From Pseudomonas caricapapayae (GTDB lineage: Bacteria > Pseudomonadota > Gammaproteobacteria > Pseudomonadales > Pseudomonadaceae): a stretch of 37,146 nt of DNA. The notes beneath the pieces are model-generated. The model did no database searches. It saw nothing but the letters and a program-made list of their open reading frames with translations, and had not been told where the DNA came from. The position numbers were made by a program, and so were the translations under genes. Every line of letters starts with the position of its first letter. Position 1 is the stretch's first letter. The stretch covers positions 1 through 37,146 of the forward strand of contig NZ_LJPW01000040.1 in the NCBI RefSeq assembly GCF_001400735.1. The letters run 5' to 3'. Of this stretch, positions 8,649-16,881 are shown in pieces.

Positions 8649-9176
8649 CCCGCATCGCCCTCTGATACCCCCGCACTTTCAAACCATCCCACTGCACCGC
8701 CACACAGTCAGCTACCAGCCGCCTGGCGTTTGGCTGTGCCTACTCAAAGGAAATATGACCATGAATGTACGTACCGCACTGACCCTGTCCGCAGTATTCA
8801 TGCTGTCCCTGACTGGCTGCGCCACCCAGTCCCAGGTGGATCGACAGTCGAACCAGCTCGAAGTCATCAGCGCCTCGCTCAAGCAGATTCAGGCCAACCA
8901 GCAGCAGTCCATCGATCTGCAAAAACTCCAGGCTGATCTTCAGCAGCAAAGCAACAACGAACAGGCGCTTCAGCGTCAAGCATGGAGCCGCTGATGGCCA
9001 GAGCTAAATCCAAACCCATCAGCCCGGACAATCCCCAAGCACGGATCGAGGAGCACCCCGCGGAGGATTCGTTTCTGGTGGCTGCTCCGCCAGGTTCCGG
9101 CAAGCCCGTAGGGGGGGTGATTCCTAATTTGCTCCGTTATCCCGATTCGGTTGTCGTCCACGATCCCATCAAGGAT
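8649..9176 (+). repeat. Duplicated block, copy 1 (lipoprotein gene plus virD4 5' end)
   Basis: From about 8649 the sequence parallels 9668 onward: a shared untranslated segment (GCTACCAGCCGCCTGGCGTT and flanks), the lipoprotein gene and the beginning of the VirD4 ATPase gene. The two copies start about 1,020 bases apart. Copy 1 contains deletions and ends inside the truncated virD4 ORF. Similarity is high in the leader and lipoprotein gene and lower later. Confidence 0.85.
8761..8994 (+). CDS. Small coiled-coil lipoprotein, copy 1
   Basis: A 77-residue protein with a lipoprotein signal (MNVRTALTLSAVFMLSLTGC, lipidated Cys at residue 20) and a Gln-rich, heptad-like mature part (SNQLEVISASLKQIQANQQQ) likely to form a coiled coil. 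A near-identical paralog lies at 9780-10013; the two differ mainly in the last third. The upstream 110 bases are also duplicated. AAGGA at 8747-8751 fits the ATG at 8761 better than the one at 8755. The stop overlaps the start of the truncated virD4 copy in the same TGATG arrangement as in the intact copy. Function unknown; a periplasmic accessory of the transfer channel is plausible. Confidence 0.8.
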   Translation: MNVRTALTLSAVFMLSLTGCATQSQVDRQSNQLEVISASLKQIQANQQQSIDLQKLQADLQQQSNNEQALQRQAWSR

Positions 9177-9194
9177 TCCATACAGCGTATGTGA
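8994..9194 (+). pseudogene. Truncated, degenerate 5' copy of the VirD4 ATPase gene
   Basis: A 66-residue ORF that matches the first part of the T4CP gene at 10013: ARAKSKPISPDNPQARIEEH, then a deletion of about 22 residues, then AAPPGSGKPVGGVIPNLL and YPDSVVVHDP, ending in an unrelated tail. The Walker A Thr after GK is Pro. It is the 5' end of a duplicated virD4 gene that was deleted internally and cut off. It could at most make a short soluble peptide. Confidence 0.85.
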
Positions 9195-9229
9195 TTAAGC
9201 ATGCTTAGAGGGAACAAGAGAATACGATT

Positions 9230-9664
9230 ATGACAATCATCAAGCACGCGACTAACCCAGCAATTTTTGTTGGAACCTCCGACGAATTCGACACTGCTCA
9301 AGATGGAGAATTTTCGGCGTCTGGACTCTGGTTTTTTTATGTTTGCGGCAAAGAAGGGGGACTAGCCTGCTTATCGGCAGAGGATGCGATGCAGGCAGGC
9401 GAAAAGGAATTTTTCAGAAGAACCGAAAACGAAATCGAATGGGAATGCCGGTTCGCAGAACCTGAAGATATTCCAGCCGCAGCGCTGGAGTATTTGCTGA
9501 CAACCGGCGGCGACGCGCAGGAGATGCGCAGCGAAGACCAGACCAATCTGGAGCAGCTGGCTGCGGACCAGGCAGATGATCCACGCCGTAAGTTAGCTAA
9601 GGAATACCACGTCATGGATGCCGATCAATTGCTACTCGGATTATTGCGGGGACTGCGCAAATAA
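9230..9664 (+). CDS. Hypothetical acidic protein between the two duplicate copies
   Basis: A 144-residue acidic protein (GTSDEFDTAQDGEFSASGLW, then FRRTENEIEWECRFAEPEDI), without signal peptide or transmembrane segment. I recognise no family. It starts after the truncated virD4 copy and ends directly before the second duplicate block, so it was brought in with, or inserted into, the duplication. The N-terminal half is less G/C-rich than the flanking transfer genes. No strong ribosome-binding site is seen (a weak AAGAGA lies about 10 bases upstream). Confidence 0.6.
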   Translation: MTIIKHATNPAIFVGTSDEFDTAQDGEFSASGLWFFYVCGKEGGLACLSAEDAMQAGEKEFFRRTENEIEWECRFAEPEDIPAAALEYLLTTGGDAQEMRSEDQTNLEQLAADQADDPRRKLAKEYHVMDADQLLLGLLRGLRK

Positions 9665-9667
9665 ATA

Positions 9668-10230
9668 GCCACATCGCCCCCTGATACACCCGCATTTTCA
9701 GACCCTCCCCATGCAACGCCACACAGTCAGCTACCAGCCGCCTGGCGTTTGGCTGTGCCTACTCAAAGGAAATATGATCATGAACGTTCGTACCGCACTG
9801 ACCCTGTCCGCAGTATTCATGCTGTCCCTGACCGGCTGCGCGACTCAGTCACAGCTTGATCGACAGTCGAACCAGCTCGAAGTCATCAGCGCCTCGCTCA
9901 AGCAGATACAGGCCAACCAGCAGCAGTCCATCGCTCTGCAACACCAACAGGCCGCGCTTCAGGCGCAAAGCAACAACGAACAGACGCTTCAGCGTCAAGC
10001 AGGGGGCCGCTGATGGGCAAGGCTAAATCGAAACCCATCAGCCCGGACAATCCCCAAGAACGGATCGAGGAGCACCCCGCGATCCTCATTGGCAAACACC
10101 CCACCAAGGACACCTTCTTGGCCAGCTATGGCCAGACGTTCGTCATGCTGGCCGCGCCCCCTGGCACCGGCAAAACGGTGGGAGTCGTTACCCCCAATCT
10201 ATTGAGCTACCCCGATTCGGTAGTGGTGAA
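9668..10230 (+). repeat. Duplicated block, copy 2 (intact lipoprotein gene and virD4 start)
   Basis: This is the second copy of the block at 8649-9176. It leads into the intact 555-residue ATPase gene, so it is the functional copy. The leader is almost base-for-base the same as copy 1, which suggests a fairly recent duplication or gene conversion. Confidence 0.85.
9780..10013 (+). CDS. Small coiled-coil lipoprotein, copy 2
   Basis: A 77-residue lipoprotein with the same signal and lipobox (LSLTGC) as copy 1 and a Gln-rich mature part (KQIQANQQQSIALQHQQAAL). It is followed directly by the VirD4 ATPase gene, whose ATG shares one base with this stop codon (TGATG at 10011-10015), so the two are translationally coupled. 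That coupling suggests the lipoprotein and coupling protein are needed in similar amounts. Function not known. Confidence 0.82.
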   Translation: MNVRTALTLSAVFMLSLTGCATQSQLDRQSNQLEVISASLKQIQANQQQSIALQHQQAALQAQSNNEQTLQRQAGGR

Positions 10231-11680
10231 CGACCCCAAATTCGAAAACTGGAGGGACACGGCAGGTTTTCGGGCCGCAGCCGGACACAAGGTCTACCGC
10301 TTTTCGCCGGAGCTTCTGGAGACGCACCGCTGGAACCCGCTGAGCGCACTCAGCCGCGACCCGCTGTACCGCTTGGGGCAGATACGCACGCTGGCGGGTG
10401 TGCTGTTCGTGTCGGACAACCCCAAGAACCAGGAGTGGTACAACAAGGCTGCCAACGTGTTTGCGGCCATCTTGCTGTACCTGATGGAAATGGAGGGCAT
10501 GAAGCTCAATGGTATGAAGCTGACCTTGCCCCAGGCCTATGAGGTGGCGTCACTGGGCACCGGGCTCGGTGTGTGGGCGCAGCAAGCCATCGAGCAACAC
10601 AGCACTGGCCCCAACGCGCTGTCAGTGGAAACCCTTCGTGAACTCAATGGCGTGTTCGAGGCCTCGAAGAACAAGAGCAGCGGATGGTCCACCACCGTCG
10701 ATATCTTGCGCGGTGCCTTGTCCATGTATGCCGAGAAAACGGTGGCCTGGGCAGTCTCAGACACCGACATTGACTTCACCAAGCTGCGCAAGGAGAAGAT
10801 CAGCATCTACTTTTGCGTGACCGGTAACGCCATCAAGAAATACGGCCCGCTGATGAACCTGTTCTTCACTCAGGCCATTCAGCAGAACACCGATGTGATG
10901 CCCGAGCAGGGTGGTCATTGCGCAGATGGCACGTTGATACTCAAGTACCAGGTGTTGTTCGTGATCGACGAAATCGCGGTCATGGGCCGTATCGAGATCA
11001 TGGAAATGGCCCCGGCGCTGACACGTGGTGCAGGCCTTCGCTACATCATCATTTTTCAGGGCAAGGACCAGCTGCGCAGCGAGCGCACGTATGGCCGGGA
11101 GGCAGGCAACGGCATCATGCAGGCCTTTCACATCGAAATCGTCTACGGCACCGGCAATGTCGAGCTGGCCAAGGAGTACAGCACGCGCCTGGGTAACACC
11201 ACGGTGCGCGTCCATAACCAGTCGTTGAACAGACAGAAGCATGAAATCGGTGCTCGAGGTCAAACAGACAGTTACAGCGAACAGCCCCGACCGTTGCTGT
11301 TGCCGCAGGAGGTCAGCGCCCTGCCTTACGGCGAAGAGCTGATTTTTGTGGAAGCCACAAAGACCACCCCCGCTGCCAACATCCGAGCCCGGAAAATCTT
11401 CTGGTACGAAGAACCCGTGTTCAAAGAGCGAGCCGGTATGCCGACGCCCGATGTGCCGATTGGCGATGCTTCCAAAATCGACGCGCTCACCGTGCCGGTA
11501 CGCACCATCGAAGCCAAGGTGGCAGTGGCCGACACCAAGCCCATGCAGGCCGAACAACGGCAGCGCTGGAATCCCAAAGACACCGCGTCCGAAGTGGCTC
11601 AGGCCGAAGCGGTCAAGGCTCAGCCCCCCGAGCCAGATCCCGAGCCTGCGCAGACTGACGATATCCCCGAAACGATGTAA
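10013..11680 (+). CDS. virD4: VirD4/TraG coupling-protein ATPase lacking a membrane anchor
   Basis: A 555-residue type IV coupling protein ATPase. Walker A is APPGTGKT (about residues 48-55), Walker B is VLFVIDEIAVMG with D319 and E320, and SSGWSTTVDILRGALSMYAE, YIIIFQGKDQLRSERTYGRE and NTTVRVHNQSLNR are typical VirD4/TraG segments. The C-terminus is a Pro/Glu-rich tail. VirD4 binds the relaxase-DNA complex and feeds it to the VirB channel. Unusually, it starts about 45 residues before Walker A and has no transmembrane helices; these are on the separate protein at 7956-8321. It must either pair with that anchor or act as a soluble ATPase. Confidence 0.93.
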   Translation: MGKAKSKPISPDNPQERIEEHPAILIGKHPTKDTFLASYGQTFVMLAAPPGTGKTVGVVTPNLLSYPDSVVVNDPKFENWRDTAGFRAAAGHKVYRFSPELLETHRWNPLSALSRDPLYRLGQIRTLAGVLFVSDNPKNQEWYNKAANVFAAILLYLMEMEGMKLNGMKLTLPQAYEVASLGTGLGVWAQQAIEQHSTGPNALSVETLRELNGVFEASKNKSSGWSTTVDILRGALSMYAEKTVAWAVSDTDIDFTKLRKEKISIYFCVTGNAIKKYGPLMNLFFTQAIQQNTDVMPEQGGHCADGTLILKYQVLFVIDEIAVMGRIEIMEMAPALTRGAGLRYIIIFQGKDQLRSERTYGREAGNGIMQAFHIEIVYGTGNVELAKEYSTRLGNTTVRVHNQSLNRQKHEIGARGQTDSYSEQPRPLLLPQEVSALPYGEELIFVEATKTTPAANIRARKIFWYEEPVFKERAGMPTPDVPIGDASKIDALTVPVRTIEAKVAVADTKPMQAEQRQRWNPKDTASEVAQAEAVKAQPPEPDPEPAQTDDIPETM

Positions 11681-11720
11681 CACCCCCACCGGCGCCATCC
11701 GGCGTCAGCAGGAGCAACAC

Positions 11721-12083
11721 ATGAATACTTTCCGCAAAACGGCTGACCGCCAGGGTCATGTCGCTGGCAACGCCGTGCCCGGTCGCGGCAAAACGCGGGT
11801 CTGCGCACTGCTTGCGGTGTGCCTGTTGGGCAGCGGCTCGGCCTTCGCCGGTGACCCGTGCAAGTCCGTGCTGTGCCTCTACGGCAAATTCACCGGCAAC
11901 AGCGGTGGCAGCGAGTGCCGCAGCGCCGAACAGGACTACTTCAGCATCCTGGTCAAGAAGCACGGGAACATCAAATGGAGCCAGACCGCCATGGCGCGCC
12001 AGGACTACCTCAACAGCTGCCCCGGTGCTGATCAGAGCTACACCCAAAAAATCAACGACAAGTTCGGCAAGGTCCGGGGCTAA
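11721..12083 (+). CDS. TrbM-like conjugal transfer protein
   Basis: A 120-residue secreted protein: signal segment (VCALLAVCLLGSGSAFA, cleavage near residue 43) preceded by an unusually long charged N-terminus, then GDPCKSVLCLYGKFTGNSGG, SECRSAEQDYFSI and a later DYLNSCPG. The pattern of paired cysteines is that of TrbM of IncP plasmids, a periplasmic accessory of unknown mechanism. AGGAG at 11710-11714 supports the ATG at 11721. It lies between virD4 and the topoisomerase gene. Confidence 0.8.
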   Translation: MNTFRKTADRQGHVAGNAVPGRGKTRVCALLAVCLLGSGSAFAGDPCKSVLCLYGKFTGNSGGSECRSAEQDYFSILVKKHGNIKWSQTAMARQDYLNSCPGADQSYTQKINDKFGKVRG

Positions 12084-12110
12084 GCCCCAGATCCTGACAA
12101 GGAGAACACC

Positions 12111-14276
12111 ATGCGAGTATTCATTGCGGAAAAGCCCGCCCTGGGCCAGGTCATTGCCGAGGCGCTGGGCACCGTCATACGCAAGGACGGCTATTTCGAG
12201 TGCGGCAGCAACGATATCGTCACCTGGTGCGTGGGCCACCTGCTCGAACTGGCCCCGCCCGAGGTGCACAACCCTGATTATAAAAACTGGGTTCAGGCCG
12301 ATTTGCCCCTGAAGCTGCGTCCGGCCAAGTACCAGCCCATTGCCCGTACTCGCGACCAGCTCAAAGTGGTCCAGCAGTTGATCGGTCGCGCCTCGGAAAT
12401 CGTCCACGCTGGTGACCCGGACGACGAAGGCCAGTTGCTGGTCGATGAGGTCCTGGTGCATTTCGGCAACACCGCGCCGGTCAAACGCATCCTGATCAAC
12501 GACATGAACGCCAATGCCGCTCGTAAGGCACTGGACGGCCTGCGCGACAACCGCGAGTTTTACGGCCTGTTCCAGAAAGCTCTGGCCCGCAGCATCGGCG
12601 ACCAGTTGTACGGGTTCAACATGACCCGCGCCTGCACCCTGGCCGGTAGGGCCAAGGGCGTCAAAAGCGTGTTGTCAGTGGGGCGCGTGCAAACCCCTAT
12701 CTTGGGACTGATCGTGAACCGCTACCTGGCCAACAAGAGTCACGCCAGTGCGTTTTACTACACGGTTGCGGCAAGCCTGGCCGTTGGTAGCAGTCGTACC
12801 CAGGCCCGCCTGGTGGTGGCCGCGGATGCCCCGCTCGATGACAAGAACCGCATCATTGACGAGGCCTACGCCACCCAGGTGGCCGACGCGTGCCGGATGA
12901 AGCCCACAGACGTGACCGAAGCGCGCGTGGAGGAGAAGCAAACGGCGGCACCCTTGCCGTTCGCGTTGCTCGACCTTCAGGTGTACATGAGCAAGACCCA
13001 CAGCATCGATGCCGAGAAAACCCTCGCCCTGACCCAGGCACTGCGCGAGAAGTACAAGGCCATCACCTACAACCGTTCGGATTGCAGTTACCTGTCCGAT
13101 GAGCAGTTTGCCGAGGCTCCGCAGACCTTGAGCCTGCTCAGCGAAGCCCTGCCAGACTTGGCCGGGATGTTCAGCGAGGTGAATTCGGAACGTAAAAGCC
13201 GGGCGTTTGACGACAGCAAGGTCTCGGCGCACACCGCGATCATCCCAACGGCAGTGAAGATCGACATTGCCCAGCTAAGTGACGATGAACGCGCCGTGTA
13301 CCTGGCCATCGTCAAACGCTACGTCGCGCAGTTCTTGCCCGAGAAACGCTACCTCAGTGCCGAAGTGCGTTTTGGCGTGAATGGCCACACCTTCGTTGCG
13401 CGCTCCACCAAAGTGACACAGCCCGGCTGGACGGCGCAGGTCACTGAAGAAAACGAGCCAGACGAAGACGCGTCGGACGCCGCCGAGGTCGCAAGCCCCT
13501 TCGATGCTCTCGCGGATCTGAAAGTCGGTGACGCCGGGATATGCGACGGCATCACGGTGGCCAAGGAAAAAACCAAGCCCCTGCCGCTCTACACCGAAGC
13601 CACGTTGCTCAAGGACTTGCAGAGGGTCGCCAAGTACGTGCAAGACCCGCGTATCAAGCAGCTGCTGATCGACCGCGACCAGGGCAAGAAAGGCGAGAAC
13701 GGCGGCATCGGCACCCCGGCGACCCGTGGCGCGGTGCTGGCCAAGTTGCAGGAGCGTGGTTTCTATGCGGTAGAAAAGAAAAAACTGATCCCCACCCAGT
13801 TGGGGCTGGAGTTCATTGCCGCGTTGCCCGCGATTGCGACCACGCCGGACATGACCGCGCTCTGGCATGAACAGCAACAGATGATCGAGGCCGGTGAACT
13901 GACCGTGGAGGCGTTCCTGGACGAACTGGAGGACTTCATTGCCCACCAGGTGCAGAACATCGACCTGGGCAACGTGCAGGGCGACGGTAAGCCGGTACTG
14001 GACAGCCTGAACGCTCAATGCCCCATGTGCGGCAGTGAACTGGCCGTCACCCCGCGAGTGATCGGGTGTCGCGCCTGCGCCTTTAAGTTCCATCCCGAAG
14101 TCAGCGGCAAGATGCTGTCGCCTGGCCAGATCGAGGCGCTGCTGACGAATGGCAAGACCGGCGTGCTGAAGGGGTTTCACAGCAAGAAAACCGGCAAGTC
14201 CTTTGAAGCGGCCCTGAAGCTCAATCACGAAGCCAAGCTGGAATTCGTATTCAGCCGCAAACCCACGCGCGCATGA
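12111..14276 (+). CDS. topB: DNA topoisomerase III (type IA)
   Basis: A 721-residue type IA topoisomerase. The TOPRIM domain opens with RVFIAEKPALGQVIAEAL and includes HAGDPDDEGQLLVDEVL. The catalytic tyrosine is Y320 in ITYNRSDCSYL. GIGTPATRGA and the later core follow, and the C-terminus has a zinc ribbon (CPMCGSEL, then CRACAFKFHP). It cuts and passes single strands, relieving or decatenating transferred DNA. Plasmid homologs such as TraE of RP4 sit in transfer regions. AAGGAG at 12099-12104 supports the ATG. Length is typical for the family. Confidence 0.95.
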   Translation: MRVFIAEKPALGQVIAEALGTVIRKDGYFECGSNDIVTWCVGHLLELAPPEVHNPDYKNWVQADLPLKLRPAKYQPIARTRDQLKVVQQLIGRASEIVHAGDPDDEGQLLVDEVLVHFGNTAPVKRILINDMNANAARKALDGLRDNREFYGLFQKALARSIGDQLYGFNMTRACTLAGRAKGVKSVLSVGRVQTPILGLIVNRYLANKSHASAFYYTVAASLAVGSSRTQARLVVAADAPLDDKNRIIDEAYATQVADACRMKPTDVTEARVEEKQTAAPLPFALLDLQVYMSKTHSIDAEKTLALTQALREKYKAITYNRSDCSYLSDEQFAEAPQTLSLLSEALPDLAGMFSEVNSERKSRAFDDSKVSAHTAIIPTAVKIDIAQLSDDERAVYLAIVKRYVAQFLPEKRYLSAEVRFGVNGHTFVARSTKVTQPGWTAQVTEENEPDEDASDAAEVASPFDALADLKVGDAGICDGITVAKEKTKPLPLYTEATLLKDLQRVAKYVQDPRIKQLLIDRDQGKKGENGGIGTPATRGAVLAKLQERGFYAVEKKKLIPTQLGLEFIAALPAIATTPDMTALWHEQQQMIEAGELTVEAFLDELEDFIAHQVQNIDLGNVQGDGKPVLDSLNAQCPMCGSELAVTPRVIGCRACAFKFHPEVSGKMLSPGQIEALLTNGKTGVLKGFHSKKTGKSFEAALKLNHEAKLEFVFSRKPTRA

Positions 14277-14302
14277 CCCCCTCTCCAAAGGAGGCTTTAG
14301 CT

Positions 14303-14587
14303 ATGCCAGAGGAACAACAGCCCAAGGCGGCGCAGTGGCCAGCCGGTGAAACGATGACGGCGCACTGCCCCAACTGCGAAACCCCCGCGACCGTGGATAT
14401 CGTCAACGTCAAAGCGTGGGAAATGACCTGGCGTCCAGTGGATTGCGACAACTGCTTTGCAGAGTTTGAGTTGTCGGCAGACGGTTCAACGGCATTGTTG
14501 CTGGGCCCTGCTGAGCAGTCCACAGCCCGTGGCCGTGAGCTTCTGAGCAAGATATTCGTGTTTGACCCAAACGAAGACACCCCTTAA
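14303..14587 (+). CDS. Small zinc-ribbon protein
   Basis: A 94-residue protein with two paired-cysteine motifs, CPNC and CDNC, about 30 residues apart, the spacing of a zinc ribbon. There is no signal peptide, so it is cytoplasmic and could bind nucleic acid or protein. AAGGAGG at 14288-14294 is eight bases before the ATG at 14303, a strong site that rules out the upstream in-frame start. It lies between the topoisomerase and ssb genes, so a role in DNA handling is plausible but unproven. Confidence 0.72.
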   Translation: MPEEQQPKAAQWPAGETMTAHCPNCETPATVDIVNVKAWEMTWRPVDCDNCFAEFELSADGSTALLLGPAEQSTARGRELLSKIFVFDPNEDTP

Positions 14588-14614
14588 CGAACTCATTGAA
14601 GAAGGAGCGCACTC

Positions 14615-15220
14615 ATGGCGCGTGGAATCAATAAAGTGATCCTGGTAGGCACCTGCGGACAAGATCCGGACTGTCGTTACCTGCCCAACGGCACTGCGGT
14701 AACCAACCTGAGCCTAGCCACCAGCGAGCAATGGACCGACAAGCAGAGCGGGCAGAAGGTCGAAAAGACCGAATGGCACCGGGTGTCGCTGTTTGGCAAG
14801 GTCGCAGAAATCGCCGGCGAATACCTGCGTAAGGGCTCGCAGGTCTACATCGAGGGCAAGCTGCAAACCCGCGAATGGGAAAAGGACGGTATCAAACGCT
14901 ACACCACGGAAATCGTCGTGGACATGCAAGGCACCATGCAGCTGCTCGGTGGCCGTCCACAGGGCGACTCCCAACACAGCCAGAACGGCCAGGGCAGCGG
15001 TGACAGCGATCATCAGGAACCCCCTCGGCAGCAAGTTCCCCAGCAGGCGGCACCGGAAAAACCATCCGGCAAAGGCAAAGCCGCACCAAAACCGCCGCGT
15101 GCATCAGGCAAGCAGGCTCAGGCCAAAGCGCCTGCACCGCAACCCGCTGGGGATTTTGACGGCGGTGACGACAATATCCCGTTCATGGACCCCTACCGGT
15201 TCAACTGGATGCTGGTCTGA
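14615..15220 (+). CDS. ssb: Single-stranded DNA-binding protein
   Basis: A 201-residue SSB: N-terminal OB fold (residues 1 to about 110; [55 protein letters not shown]), a flexible Gln/Pro/Lys-rich linker, and the acidic interaction tip DDNIPF. The tip is not at the very end: eleven more residues ([11 protein letters not shown]) follow, unlike the usual chromosomal SSB where DIPF is terminal. It coats single strands during transfer and establishment. A good site (GAAGGAG) precedes the ATG. It appears to be the last gene of the long rightward transfer block. Confidence 0.95.
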   Translation: MARGINKVILVGTCGQDPDCRYLPNGTAVTNLSLATSEQWTDKQSGQKVEKTEWHRVSLFGKVAEIAGEYLRKGSQVYIEGKLQTREWEKDGIKRYTTEIVVDMQGTMQLLGGRPQGDSQHSQNGQGSGDSDHQEPPRQQVPQQAAPEKPSGKGKAAPKPPRASGKQAQAKAPAPQPAGDFDGGDDNIPFMDPYRFNWMLV

Positions 15221-15327
15221 CCCACCCACACAGCGATCTTGGCCACGTCAGGTGCCGCGCTCCCGGCTCGTCGTGACGCGCTTTATCGTCGCGGCGAACG
15301 GAAGCACGGGCGCAGCGCACACTTGAC

Positions 15328-15371
15328 GCTACCCCGTCCAGACAAGGCTCACCTTGGGAGTGTGGGGTAGC
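15328..15371 (+). terminator. Long hairpin after the transfer operon
   Basis: GCTACCCC (15328-15335) pairs with GGGGTAGC (15364-15371), and a nested CAAGG-ctca-CCTTG stem lies in the loop. There is no clean T-run, so it is either a factor-dependent terminator or mRNA-end structure after ssb. A second short hairpin, CAAGGGC-agc-GCCCTTG, lies at about 15418-15434, just before the traL-like gene. The rest of the 15221-15476 gap shows nothing I can name. Confidence 0.45.
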
Positions 15372-15476
15372 TTCACCACCCCGCGCTCCCGAGGTCAACG
15401 CGGCCGTTGCGGGATGACAAGGGCAGCGCCCTTGGTGTTCAAGTCCAACGGCTTACTCAATTTTAAGGAACAAATC

Positions 15477-16205
15477 ATGCTCAATACCGTACATCTCATC
15501 CTGCAAGGTAAAGGCGGGATTGGTAAATCATTGGCTGCCGTTTTGCTGGCACAGTACTTCTTGAGTAAAGGTGAAACGCTCAGGGCTTTTGATACTGATC
15601 AGGAGAATACGACTTTCTCCCACTACAAAGCTCTCAATGCGGTACATATTCCTGTGATGAACGAATCACGCACTATCAATGCAAAGATGTTCGATTCTCT
15701 TATCGAGAAAATATTAGAGCAGGAAGGTGTGTTCGTTATTGATAACGGCGCTAACACCTTCTCGCCACTGTTGGCCTACATGGTAGAGAACGATTTGGTC
15801 AATTTTTTGCAGGAAAACGGCAGGAAGGTTTATGTGCATACCGTTGTTGGCGGTGGTGATACGCTTCAAGATACCGCTAATGGCTTTAACTCAATCGCTC
15901 AAGGGTTGCCCGAAGCTTCGCTTGTTTTGTGGATGAACGAACATTTTGGAGCGTTGATTTCTGCCGATGGGAAGCCATTTGTAGAGACAAAACTTTACCA
16001 AAAACAAAGTGACCGCTTACATGGAACAGTGAGCTTGCCTGCTCGAAATCATCATACCTATGGAGATGATATTCGCCGAATGAACGTGCAGCGTTTGACC
16101 TTGGAGGAAGTCAAGCTATCGCCCAACTTCGTGACAATGGAAAAGCAACGAATCCACACCGTGGTCAATCACGTATTTTCTCAGTTGAATCAAATCCAGT
16201 TCTGA
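15477..16205 (+). CDS. traL: TraL-like P-loop ATPase of the conjugation system
   Basis: A 242-residue ParA/MinD-type P-loop protein: LILQGKGGIGKSLAAVLLAQ at the N-terminus, then FDTDQENTTFSHYKAL and FVIDNGANTFSPLLAYM. This is the pattern of TraL of the RP4 Tra1 core, which is encoded beside TraK and TraM; the role of the family in transfer is poorly known. AAGGA at 15465-15469 precedes the ATG at 15477. Codon use is much more A/T-rich than the ssb/topB block to the left, so this pair has a separate origin. Being away from parS-like sites argues against plasmid partition. Confidence 0.8.
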   Translation: MLNTVHLILQGKGGIGKSLAAVLLAQYFLSKGETLRAFDTDQENTTFSHYKALNAVHIPVMNESRTINAKMFDSLIEKILEQEGVFVIDNGANTFSPLLAYMVENDLVNFLQENGRKVYVHTVVGGGDTLQDTANGFNSIAQGLPEASLVLWMNEHFGALISADGKPFVETKLYQKQSDRLHGTVSLPARNHHTYGDDIRRMNVQRLTLEEVKLSPNFVTMEKQRIHTVVNHVFSQLNQIQF

Positions 16206-16212
16206 GGTGTCT

Positions 16213-16869
16213 ATGAGTGATGAACTTGAGCGGCGGATATCGCAAAAGGTTTTCGAGGAAGTGGGCATAACTATTGGGTCTAAAGATCCAATCTATGCCC
16301 TTGCAGTAATTTGCAAAGAAATAGTCAAGGAGGACAAAGAAGAATATATTGAACTTCAGCAACACATCATCCGAGAAATCAGAGACATTCCATTCGAAAT
16401 TGGCAAGACTGTAGAACGAATCAGTTTGGCGGTTGAGGAGGCCGAAAATACTGCGACAACGCTTTGTAAATCTTCCCGTGACTTACTAAAAGGCAATTCA
16501 GCAGCCATTATTGAGGAAGCGAAAAAATCGCTGGACCTGATAACCAGGGATCAGGTAGCGATAGCTTTGTCACAGATTAACCTCTCTTTCAGTGCTTTAG
16601 AGGCCAGAGCCAAATCGCTCGGAGCTGACACACCGCGACGTATACCCAGGTGGTTGTCTACCGGTGCATTGTCTTTGTCGCTGTTGGTTTGCATTCTCCT
16701 ATTTCCGCCTGTTGTATTTTTTCAGGTGATGAAGAATGCTGAGCTTGATCATCAGGTTAATTACTTTGCGAGAGAGCTTATTGTTTTAGAACGCTCCGTA
16801 GCAAACCAGCCAAAACCGGTGCAGGAAAACATCAAGCGAACTGCTGAAAAAGAGAAAAAGGATCTCTGA
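16213..16869 (+). CDS. TraM-like membrane-bound transfer protein
   Basis: A 218-residue, mostly helical protein with one transmembrane helix near residues 150-170 (LSTGALSLSLLVCILLFPPV) and long charged coiled-coil stretches before and after (for example DIPFEIGKTVERISLAVEEA). It follows the traL-like gene by seven bases, the same pairing as traL-traM of RP4, though it is longer than RP4 TraM. GAGG at 16204-16207 selects the ATG at 16213. A/T-rich like its partner. The TraM assignment rests mostly on gene order. Confidence 0.65.
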   Translation: MSDELERRISQKVFEEVGITIGSKDPIYALAVICKEIVKEDKEEYIELQQHIIREIRDIPFEIGKTVERISLAVEEAENTATTLCKSSRDLLKGNSAAIIEEAKKSLDLITRDQVAIALSQINLSFSALEARAKSLGADTPRRIPRWLSTGALSLSLLVCILLFPPVVFFQVMKNAELDHQVNYFARELIVLERSVANQPKPVQENIKRTAEKEKKDL

Positions 16870-16881
16870 CATCGTTGCGCA

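Noticed and set aside
10757..11698. 313-codon ORF on the minus strand opposite virD4
   Set aside because: Antisense shadow with His/Gly-rich composition typical of reversed high-G/C genes.
13275..14288. 337-codon ORF on the minus strand opposite topB
   Set aside because: Antisense shadow; the plus-strand topoisomerase has clear catalytic and zinc motifs.
15477..16205. TraL-like ATPase considered as a second ParA partition protein
   Set aside because: It is paired with a TraM-like membrane protein in the transfer region, has no ParB-like partner or repeat sites, and its P-loop segment fits TraL.
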